Shown: positions 37,801 to 45,388 of the stretch, piece after piece
How the letters are laid out: every line of letters begins with the position of its first letter
How positions within the stretch are numbered: the first letter of the stretch is position 1
NCBI GenBank assembly: GCA_963750995.1
Contig: CAVVST010000005.1
Coordinates: forward strand, 1 to 64,000
Length of the DNA stretch: 64,000 nt
Direction: 5' to 3'
Source: CAVVST01 sp963750995
Lineage (GTDB): Bacteria > Acidobacteriota > Vicinamibacteria > Vicinamibacterales > UBA2999
Made by a program: the position numbers and the translations under genes
The notes under the pieces: generated by a model
Told to the model about the DNA's origin: nothing
The model's input: the letters and a program-made list of their open reading frames with translations, nothing else
The model's database searches: none

Positions 37801-38738
37801 GCCAACGTCTCGAGGTCTGCCCTGTCGCTGTTCACCCGGGCGCGCGCCGACAGATCCATCAACTCGATCCCGCGCCACGACACCTGCTCGGATTCGACGT
37901 TAACGGCCATCTCCGGATCGGCCATAAGTCCGACGGCCGTGGCCTGAAAGATGATCTCTCCCTGCGGTAACTCGCCTTCGTCGATCCCCCATCGCGCCAG
38001 GCGTGCCGCATCGGCCGAGCCGTTGACAGTCAGATCCACGCGCGACTCACGCGCAATGAGCAGCGCCGTCCCGTTGACCGTCACCGACGCGTCATCGGTA
38101 CGGATGTTCGTGTCGACCAGATGCAGGGCACGGCCGTCGAATGCGGCGCCCCCGTTCAACTGCGCGATTCGCGTGGTCCTGGCGCCGAACCGCACCTCGG
38201 CCGGCTGCGCCAGTGCGATCGATCCCTCGTCGGGTGTGAGCACAAAGCCAATCGCCGGCGCCTGCAGCGCCAGGTCGGCTTGCTCGTCGCGCACCTCGAT
38301 GGCGAGGCGTGGCACGTCGATGCGATCGATCCGCAGCGCCGGGGGATCGCCGCCCGGACTGTCCTCTGAACGGGGAAGATTGCTGCTGCCATCGGCACGC
38401 CGATGGACGAAGACGCGGCCGTTGGTAACGCTGATGTCTCTGAAGGCAACGTTACCGGCAAGAATGCCAGCCGGCAGCCCCACCGAGACGTACTCCGCTT
38501 CGAAGAACGGTTCGTCGGCTGAACCCTCGGCCGACACGCGGACCCCGGCCAGGCCAACCCGCAGCGTCGCGAGGTTGTAGTCGAGCCGATCAGCCTGGAG
38601 GGAGAGTCCGTAATTACGCTGAACGACGCCCAATGCGTAGCGCAGGGCCGCGTTCCGGACGAACGGGGCATGCGCGAGGAGCACCAGCACCACGGCACCC
38701 GCCAGGGCCACCGCGATGCCGACGCCAACCTTTTTCAT
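34849..38738 (-). CDS. TamB-like AsmA-family translocation module, N-terminal and central part, frameshifted four times
   Basis: It starts MKKVGVGIAVALAGAVVLVL, an inner-membrane anchor, followed by an AsmA-like start (LRYALGVVQRNYGLSLQADRLDYNLATLRVGLAGVRV) and a long repetitive beta-rich groove (DUF490/TamB). The reading is carried through four frames; each junction needs one base removed: near 37436-37440 (G run), 37300-37345, 36510 and 34847-34853. The rejoined protein with the Omp85 part is about 2205 residues. TamB-like proteins span the periplasm and carry hydrophobic cargo. It overlaps the upstream unknown gene by 4 bp. I consider the shifts assembly errors because each flank is conserved. 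Confidence 0.8.
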
Positions 38739-39814
38739 CCAGCCCTAATCGTACGTCGAGCCTCCTCGGTTGTACACCCGGCCGCCCTGCCAATCTGCTG
38801 GATCCGGTCGACGAGCGCCCGCGCAAACCGCGCCGCTTCCTCCGCCGTTGCGCCGCAGGCGGTCAGCCCGCCTCGCAGCGCCGATTCGGCGAGGCGCCCG
38901 GCATAGCCATAGAACCAGGCCGCATCCTCCACCGTGATCCCCCGGGCGATCTCGGCGGTCCGCTGCCCCTGATAACCGAAATTCAGAAAGCCGTCGCTGA
39001 CACCGGTAACGAATCCCGGTGTCTGCGCTTCGAACCCCTCGACGTCCCAGCGGCCGCGCGACACCACGTTGGATCCCCACTTCCCCATCGCGCCGCCCCA
39101 GTCGGTAATCAGGTAGCGCGCCTCTCGCTCCCAGCGTGACACGTGGTATTCGAAAATGGCGGTATTGGATCCTCGCGACACGTCGCGCCGATCCTTCGTG
39201 TCCCAGTTCGACAGCAGCATGTTGACGATCTTCAGACCATTGAGCTGCGGCGTGCCGAGGAACGGGTTGTCGTTCCACGCCCAGCTATGCTCGTTGAAGT
39301 GCATGCGAATCGAGGGATCCTCGAGCTCGAAGCGCGCCTCGGTGAACGTGCCGTTGGCGCCAATGCAGTCCTTGGCCCGCTGCAGATCGACGGCCTCGGC
39401 GATCTCTCCGCTCGGTACGAAGTGGGTCACTTCGGCGAAGTACCCGAGCGCCCAGGCAAACCTGACGGCGAACGACTCGGGCTTCGCTTCGTAACCCCAC
39501 TTCACCCGCCACAGCCGGTCCGCCGCGTCCCGCACCGCCACGCAGGGCTGTGACCCGGTGAAATGCTCGCTGACGAAGCGAAAGGGCGGTTTTGGGACGC
39601 CCGCGGCGCCGCCCGGCCCGAAGCGCAGGTCAGTCGCATCGGCGAGTGACGGTTCCCACCAGATCCGGTGTCGGGACGCGAGCAGCAGGCGCGGGCCCGC
39701 CCGGCGGATGCGCCGGATCCCGTCGAGACGCCACAGCAGGTGCACGGCCACGACGCCGGCGATCACCCCGGCGACGGCGAGCACGGCGTACCCGAACACC
39801 TCCACCCACGGCAT
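38735..39814 (-). CDS. membrane-anchored protein of unknown function, kinase-like motifs, coupled to TamB-Omp85
   Basis: The product has 359 residues. One transmembrane helix lies at residues 6-28 (VFGYAVLAVAGVIAGVVAVHLLW). The rest is soluble and includes QPCVAVRDAADRLWRVKWGYEAKPESFAVRFAWALGYF, LKIVNMLLSNWDTKDRRDV and YLITDWGGAMGKWG. The NWDxKDRR and ITDWGGxxG pair is reminiscent of catalytic and metal-binding loops of atypical kinases (PI3K/HipA/FAM20-like), but I cannot confirm the fold. The stop overlaps the TamB start by 4 bp (ATGA), so it is likely co-translated with the fusion. Confidence 0.7.
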   Translation of the reverse strand: MPWVEVFGYAVLAVAGVIAGVVAVHLLWRLDGIRRIRRAGPRLLLASRHRIWWEPSLADATDLRFGPGGAAGVPKPPFRFVSEHFTGSQPCVAVRDAADRLWRVKWGYEAKPESFAVRFAWALGYFAEVTHFVPSGEIAEAVDLQRAKDCIGANGTFTEARFELEDPSIRMHFNEHSWAWNDNPFLGTPQLNGLKIVNMLLSNWDTKDRRDVSRGSNTAIFEYHVSRWEREARYLITDWGGAMGKWGSNVVSRGRWDVEGFEAQTPGFVTGVSDGFLNFGYQGQRTAEIARGITVEDAAWFYGYAGRLAESALRGGLTACGATAEEAARFARALVDRIQQIGRAAGCTTEEARRTIRAG

Positions 39815-39936
39815 GCGCGACCTCGCGTATGCAAGGGCATCTCCGGGAAACGGACAAAGGTGCCTGGAAAAACGGCCGGAAAGGCGGGAACGGTGTGTTA
39901 CATTACCGTATCGCTTGTGAGTCCCGCCGCAGCTTG

Positions 39937-40995
39937 ATGCCTTCGCACCCGCTGGACCTTACGCTCGAGCTTCTTCCCAAGGCGCGATTCGACGTCGTCG
40001 AGTTGCGATCTCATTTCGCCAGCGAGCACCGGGCGCTGTCCGGGTATCCACATTGCCTTTATTGGTCCTCGCACACGACCGCCGGGTTTCTGGACCGTAG
40101 CCTGGCGGCGAGGCTCAGCCCTGATCACATCCCGAGCTATGTCGAGGCCTTCCGCGCGCTGTTCCCTGAGGGGGCTGGCTACGAGCACGACCGGCTGGAG
40201 CGCCGCGATGACCTCGACCCACAGCAGCGCGAGGTGGAACCGCGCAATGCCGACTCGCACCTCGCGTTCATCGCCGGCGGGCTGCGGCCCTGCGTCACGC
40301 ATCCGAACCGGCCCGGCGAATCGGTCTTCTTCGTCGATCTCGACGGCGTCGTCGAAGGCCGGCCGCGCCGCCGCCTGACCAAGCTGATCGGCTTCAACCG
40401 CGAACGCGTCGTCCGGACCACGCGCATCGAGGTGCCCGTCTCGGCGCATCCGATCGACTCGATCAACCTGAAAGATCCACGCCTCGGGCTCTATTCGAGC
40501 CTGTCGGAATTCGTCGCCGGCGCCGGCGTCGCCAAGGGCCGGCTGCGGATCGTGCTCGATCCGACCGAGCGCCACTCGGCGCTGACGATCAACGAGTACG
40601 AAACGCTGCTGATGAAGTACGACCTGGCCGAGGTGCTGCGAAACCCGCTGCGCTTCTTCGCCGAGAAGAGCCGGCACGCGCTGGCGAACCCGCGCGCCGT
40701 GCCCGCCAAGACGCTCGGGTACGCGAAATACGACTTCGTCCGCGTCCTCAACCAGAGCCTCGATACGCTGGGACTGCGTGGATCGATCGTCGAGAAAGTG
40801 CTCGCCCGTACGCTCGCCGTCCCCGCCGCGCGCTTCTTCCGGATGCGGCGTTCGATCAGCCTGCTCGTTTCAGAGCGGACTGACGGAACGCACGGCCTGA
40901 TCGAAGGCACCTATCAGAGCCCGATCCTCGTGCAGTGGCAGCGCGCGCCGCGCGAGACGCGCGTCCTCGAAGCAACTCTCACGGAACTTCGATAA
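39937..40995 (+). CDS. protein with N-terminal UPF0047/YjbQ-like domain and unknown C-terminal part
   Basis: The product has 352 residues from ATG 39937 (MPSHPLDLTLELLPKARFDVVE). Residues about 20-150 look like the UPF0047 (YjbQ) fold: CLYWSSHTTAGFLD, EGAGYEHDRLERRDDLDP and ADSHLAFIAGGLRPCVTHPNRPGESVFFVDLDG match the HTTA, Y.HD and H motifs. The C-terminal 200 residues (RIEVPVSAHPIDSINLKDPRLGLYSSLSEFV and onward, ending in LVQWQRAPRETRVLEATL) are not recognised. UPF0047 proteins have been linked to thiamine-phosphate synthase-like side activity. Divergent from the unknown TamB-coupled gene. Confidence 0.6.
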   Translation: MPSHPLDLTLELLPKARFDVVELRSHFASEHRALSGYPHCLYWSSHTTAGFLDRSLAARLSPDHIPSYVEAFRALFPEGAGYEHDRLERRDDLDPQQREVEPRNADSHLAFIAGGLRPCVTHPNRPGESVFFVDLDGVVEGRPRRRLTKLIGFNRERVVRTTRIEVPVSAHPIDSINLKDPRLGLYSSLSEFVAGAGVAKGRLRIVLDPTERHSALTINEYETLLMKYDLAEVLRNPLRFFAEKSRHALANPRAVPAKTLGYAKYDFVRVLNQSLDTLGLRGSIVEKVLARTLAVPAARFFRMRRSISLLVSERTDGTHGLIEGTYQSPILVQWQRAPRETRVLEATLTELR

Positions 40996-41065
40996 ACCAC
41001 AACGCCACGAAGTTCACGACGTTGCAGAACGTCTTTGTCGTCGTGACCGTCGTGCCGTCGTGGTT
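40995..41065. repeat. approximately 71-bp imperfect inverted repeat, copy 2
   Basis: It runs from AACCACAACGCCACGAAGTT to CGTGCCGTCGTGGTT. The first A is the last base of the preceding TAA stop, and the element ends 2 bp before the convergent M28 peptidase stop. Same family as 22859-22930 and 55825-55895. Confidence 0.75.
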
Positions 41066-41067
41066 GA

Positions 41068-42468
41068 TTACTTTGGAAGGCGCTCGGGCATATCGGCGAC
41101 GACATACGCCAGAACGGCGATCGCGGCGGCGGCTTTCGACACTTCTTCCGGGGTGATGCGCTCCACCGTGTCGGCGGGCGTGTGGTGGATCGCAAAGTAG
41201 CGCGCCGGGTTGCCGAGATAGGCCATCATCGGCGCGTTCCCGGCCTGCGCTATGGGACCGATGTCCGCCCCGCCGCCACCGCCGACGATCTCCGAGAGGC
41301 CGAGCGGCGCGAGCAGCGTCCCGATTTCGCGGACGATCGTGCGGGCTGACGAGCTGCCCGAGAAGCCGATGCTCGCCGGCTCGAAGACGCCGGAATCCGA
41401 CTCGAGCGCGAACACGTGATCGGCTGCCTGCGCGGCGTGCTTCGTGGCGTACGCGTTGGCACCGCGCAGCCCGTTCTCCTCGTTCGTCCACAGCACGATC
41501 CTGACCGTGCGCCGGGGCCGGATGCCGAGCTTGGCCATCAGCCGTGCCGCTTCCCAGGTGACGATGCAGCCGACGCCGTCATCCGAGGCGCCGGCGCCGA
41601 CATCCCATGAATCGATGTGGCCGCCAAGCAGCACGATCTCGTGGGGACGCTCCCGTCCCCGCACCTCGCCGACCACGTTCGCCGATTCGGCGTCCGGATC
41701 CGTCCGCGCCTCCATCATCAGGCGCACACGCACCGGGACGTTGCGCGCCCGCAGGCGGGCGATGCGATCGGCATCCTCCGCCGCGACCGACGCAGCGGGG
41801 ATTGCCGGCACGCCCTGACCGTACTGCACGCTGCCGGTATGCGGGGTCCGCAGGCCGGTGGGGCCGACGCCGCGCACGAGCGTGGCGACGGCGCCGAGCT
41901 GCGCGGCGGCGCGAGCGCCGCCCGTGCGGTAGGTCACCGTATCGCCGTAGGTGGTAAAGGGCGCATTGAACAGGACGATGCGCCCCTTGATCTCGGCGGT
42001 GCGCGCCCGAAGATCCTCGAAGCTGTTGACGACGACGACTTCGGCCTCCAGGCCGTCGGCCGGGGTTCCGATCGAACCGCCCAGGCCCAGGACGGCGAGC
42101 GTATGACGCGGCGGGCTGACGATCTCGGCGCTCTCGCGCCCGCGTACCCAGCGCGGCACCATCACCGGCTCCGTGCGCACGTTCTCGAGGCCGTCGCGTT
42201 TCATCGTGTCGGCCGCCCACGCGATGGCGCGCTCGAGGTTTTCCGATCCGCTGAGCCGGTTGCCGTGCGTATCGGTGAGTTCAGCGAGGCGCCGCCAGGC
42301 GAAATCGTCGGCCGTAGCCGCATGGATCAAGCGGGTGCTGGCGTCGCGGTAGGGATCGAGCCACGCCACGCGCGCGGGCACCTGGGTCTGGGCCTGCGCG
42401 ACGAAGATAGCCAGTCCGCCGAGCGCCGCGAGGGCCAGTCGGAGTGGAAGATTCCGCCGAGTGAACAT
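41068..42468 (-). CDS. secreted M28 family metallopeptidase with PA domain
   Basis: The product has 466 residues from ATG 42468 (MFTRRNLPLRLALAALGGLA), signal peptide to about residue 26. A PA-type insert is at about 140-260 (EVVVVNSFEDLRARTAEIKGRIVLFN). The M28 zinc residues are visible: His/Asp in LLGGHIDSWDVG, Asp in GASDDGVG, Glu pair in WTNEENGLRG, Asp in ALESDSGVF, His in FAIHHTPADTVE. It is likely a periplasmic or secreted aminopeptidase or carboxypeptidase. Its gene ends at an inverted repeat; the NHL gene lies 56 bp upstream on the same strand. Confidence 0.92.
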   Translation of the reverse strand: MFTRRNLPLRLALAALGGLAIFVAQAQTQVPARVAWLDPYRDASTRLIHAATADDFAWRRLAELTDTHGNRLSGSENLERAIAWAADTMKRDGLENVRTEPVMVPRWVRGRESAEIVSPPRHTLAVLGLGGSIGTPADGLEAEVVVVNSFEDLRARTAEIKGRIVLFNAPFTTYGDTVTYRTGGARAAAQLGAVATLVRGVGPTGLRTPHTGSVQYGQGVPAIPAASVAAEDADRIARLRARNVPVRVRLMMEARTDPDAESANVVGEVRGRERPHEIVLLGGHIDSWDVGAGASDDGVGCIVTWEAARLMAKLGIRPRRTVRIVLWTNEENGLRGANAYATKHAAQAADHVFALESDSGVFEPASIGFSGSSSARTIVREIGTLLAPLGLSEIVGGGGGADIGPIAQAGNAPMMAYLGNPARYFAIHHTPADTVERITPEEVSKAAAAIAVLAYVVADMPERLPK

Positions 42469-42524
42469 CCAGTAACTGTAGCCGAGATGGGCGGGTCCAT
42501 AGAACAGGACCCGCCCTACGTTTG

Positions 42525-43658
42525 CTAGTTGCTCGACGCGGCGGTCGCCCGCGTCGGCGGGAGGATGAGCGCAGACCGGTTGGCGCCCTGGCGCGGGCGG
42601 AACTTCTGCGGCCGGCCAACGTGCACGTCCGCCGTGTACAGGTTGTTCTCGCTGTCGACGTGGAACTGGTGCACGCCCCAGAATCCACCGGGGATGGTGC
42701 CGAAAGTGCCCCACGACGTGCCGGGCTGCAGGCGGCCGTTCAGATCGTACTTCGTGAACTTCTGCGTCTGCCCGGAGGCCGACCACAGGAACTGATCGTC
42801 GGTCATCAGCAGCGAGTACGGGAGCGGAGTGTTCGGCCAGGCGTCGAGGAACTTGCCGTTCTCGTCGAACATCTGGATTCGATGGTTGGCGCGATCGCTG
42901 ACGTAAACGCGGCGCTGCTTGTCGGTGACGATCGCGTGCACCGTGTTCATGTACCAGGGACGCGTCTCGTTGGGCGGGTTCCCGCGCATGCCCCACGACG
43001 TCACGTACTTGCCGTTGCGATCGATCTTGACGACGCGCGTGTTGGTGTAGCCGTCGCTGATGAAGGCGGTGCCGTCGGGCAGCCAGGCGATGTCGGTCGG
43101 CCGGGCGAAATGCGTCTCGTCATTGCCCGGGACGCCGCGCGTGCCAATCGTCTGCACCAGCGTCTTGCCGTCGCGCGTGAACTTGAAGATCGCGTGGGCG
43201 CCGTCATCCACCAGCCACACGTGGCGGTCCGGGTCGTACGGGTTGACCAGCACGCGGTGCGGGCGGACGAACAGCTTGTTGTGCTGCTCCCACGACTCGA
43301 TCAGCCGGCCGTTGCGATCGACGATGTTGACGATGTGGTCCCAGCGCGGGTGACGCGCCGGATCCTTCTGCGACAGGTCGTAGCCCGAGGCGTTGCGGGT
43401 CGGCACCGGATCGCCGACGTTCTCGAGCACGGGCAGGCACCCGCGCGCGAAGACGATCACGCGATCGGGGCTCTCGGCCCAGATGCCGGACGTCGATCCA
43501 ATCTGGTAGCCCGCACCGCACCAGTTCTGCGGCCAGCCGGCGACCAGTTCGTATGGGCCGGTGATGTCCCCGCCCCCCTTCTGCTGCGGCGCCTGGGCGA
43601 ACCCGCCCACCGCGAGCAGCACGATCGCGGCGATGGCAGCGGCACTAATTCGTGTCAT
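42525..43658 (-). CDS. exported NHL-repeat beta-propeller protein
   Basis: The product has 377 residues from ATG 43658 (MTRISAAAIAAIVLLAVGGFAQ), with GGGGAGG upstream; an in-frame ATG at 43688 overlaps the preceding stop (ATGA) and is an alternative. NHL repeats: HFARPTDIAWLPDGTAFISDGYTNTRVVKIDRNGKYV, NTVHAIVTDKQRRVYVSDRANHRIQMFDENGKFL and VHQFHVDSENNLYTADV. Similar to the propeller of peptidyl-alpha-hydroxyglycine amidating lyases, but substrate residues cannot be assigned. Likely periplasmic; co-directional with the LVIVD lipoprotein. Confidence 0.85.
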   Translation of the reverse strand: MTRISAAAIAAIVLLAVGGFAQAPQQKGGGDITGPYELVAGWPQNWCGAGYQIGSTSGIWAESPDRVIVFARGCLPVLENVGDPVPTRNASGYDLSQKDPARHPRWDHIVNIVDRNGRLIESWEQHNKLFVRPHRVLVNPYDPDRHVWLVDDGAHAIFKFTRDGKTLVQTIGTRGVPGNDETHFARPTDIAWLPDGTAFISDGYTNTRVVKIDRNGKYVTSWGMRGNPPNETRPWYMNTVHAIVTDKQRRVYVSDRANHRIQMFDENGKFLDAWPNTPLPYSLLMTDDQFLWSASGQTQKFTKYDLNGRLQPGTSWGTFGTIPGGFWGVHQFHVDSENNLYTADVHVGRPQKFRPRQGANRSALILPPTRATAASSN

Positions 43659-43684
43659 GACAGCCTCCCCTTTTCCCGCCGGGC

Positions 43685-45135
43685 TCATGTGCCCGATCGT
43701 CCAGAAGTTCCGGTGCGCTGAAGAATAAAGAGTCCCGCCCCCGTCCGATCCGTGGCATACGCGAGGCCCCGGTCGTCGAGGTCCACGTCGTTCATCTGAA
43801 TCGCGGTCGCCTGCCCCTTTTCCACGGGGTGCGACCGCTCGTTCGGCTTCGGCACGTAGTAGCCAACCTCGCGCAGATTATACGGGTCCGAAAGGTCCAC
43901 CAGCCGGACGCCGGCGTTGAAATATGCGATCCAGGCAAGCTTGTCGTCGAAACGGTTCAGCCGGCCGTTGACGGTTTCCGCCTGCTGGTGGGGCCCAAAA
44001 CGTCCGCCCTTGTTGCAGGACTTATCGGCGGGCACCTGCCAGGTGCTGACCGGTATCGGCCGCGTCTCGTTCGTGATGTCGAGCATATAGCTCTTGGATC
44101 GGATACCGCGGCAGGGCGCAAGGTCTTCCGGAGCGCCGGCTTCATCCACAACCAACGCATAGGTGCGGGGCAGCGCATCCGGGCCGAAGTTCGGGACCCT
44201 GTCGTACGCGATCGGCGCCACGGTGTGCGGGCCTCGGTGCGGCGGGTTGAAGTCGAGCGACCAGACCGCTTCGGTTGCGCCGGATTGGCAATGTCGAACG
44301 CCGCGGTCCATCCCGCCTCGCGGTAGCCGATGTAGATCCGCTTGTTCTGCTCGTCCACGTTCGGGTGGTGCGCGTACTGCCCTTCATTGCCGGGCTCTCC
44401 GTCTTTCTGGCCGGGAATCCACATGCGGCCGACGAACCTCGGCTGCTTCGGGTCCTTCAGGTCCCAGATCTGCGCGATGGTCGTCCGGAAGCCCGGCTCG
44501 CCGGCGGCTGAGTAGAAGTAGCCGCTTTCCTGCGACCACCAGCCCTTGTGCGCGCGGCCGATCAGTTTGCCGCCGCAGCCGCGGCCGCACGAGTTCTCCG
44601 GCGTGGCGGTGATCTCGGAGACCAGCGATATCTGCTCCGGGTTCTGGGTTCGTGACGTGATGTCGAAGATCTGGAACCTGAAGTCGTCGCCGTACTCGGA
44701 GTTGCGAATCAGGTAATCGCGTCCCGAGCCATCAAACTTGTAGTCGTAGACCACCGAGACGCTGCGAGAGCTGGCGTTGTTGTCGTTCGGGATGTGCCAG
44801 ACGAGCCTGGGGTTGGCAGGGTCGTTCACGTCGAGGATGGAGGTGCCGTTCCACTCCATCTTCCCGGTCATCGGATTGAGCTTCTGGGTCTCGTCGTAAA
44901 AATTTTCGTGGTGCCCGACGTAGGCCCAGTTGCCATTGGCCTCGTCCGAGCGGACGGCCACGAGCAGCGATTCGCGCCCCTGCAGGTCGTTGTGTCCTAC
45001 CAGGCGGATGTTCTGCACCTCGTCCGCCATCGGATCCGCAGCAGGCTGGGCCGCCGGCTCTTCGGCCCTGCCGCCGCAGCCGCAGGCTGCGATCATCGCC
45101 GCCAGCAGGACGGCCTTGCGCACGGGTGGCATCAT
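43685..45135 (-). CDS. LVIVD-repeat-like lipoprotein beta-propeller, frameshifted as sequenced (-1)
   Basis: It starts MMPPVRKAVLLAAMIAACGC with a lipobox-like AAC, after GAGGTGAG. The N-terminal two thirds (SILDVNDPANPRLVWHIPN, FQIFDITSRTQNPEQISLVSEI, IWDLKDPKQPRFVGRMWIPG, AFDIANPAQPK) show LVIVD-type propeller blades. The rest is in another frame (AVWSLDFNPPHRGPHTVAP, YMLDITNETRPIPVSTWQVP, VRLVDLSDPYNLREVGYYVP). A single missing base near 44268-44269 explains the break; with it the protein has 483 residues. This is the only break in the window of the deletion type. Probably a surface-exposed or periplasmic lipoprotein of unknown ligand. Confidence 0.8.
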
Positions 45136-45388
45136 CTCACCTCACGCCCTTGAACAGAAGACCGCTCCACGCGGCGGATTGTAGATCACAGAGTTACGGG
45201 GATGTCGCGATTTCCGGGTCGCTCGACGCAATTGTCGGATCTCCACAGGGCGGCCGTGCAAAGGGGAGCGCAGTTTCCGCGCACGATGCCTCCATTTCAG
45301 GGAGAATATGCCGCGTCTGGTGGCGCGGCGCTTGCTCATCGCCGCGTTTTCACAATCGCCAGGCACTTTGGCTCACCGGGAGGGACCC

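Noticed and set aside
43659..43688. ATG at 43688 as start of the NHL protein
   Set aside because: It overlaps the preceding stop, but the ATG at 43658 has GGGGAGG and gives a normal signal peptide; kept as an alternative only.
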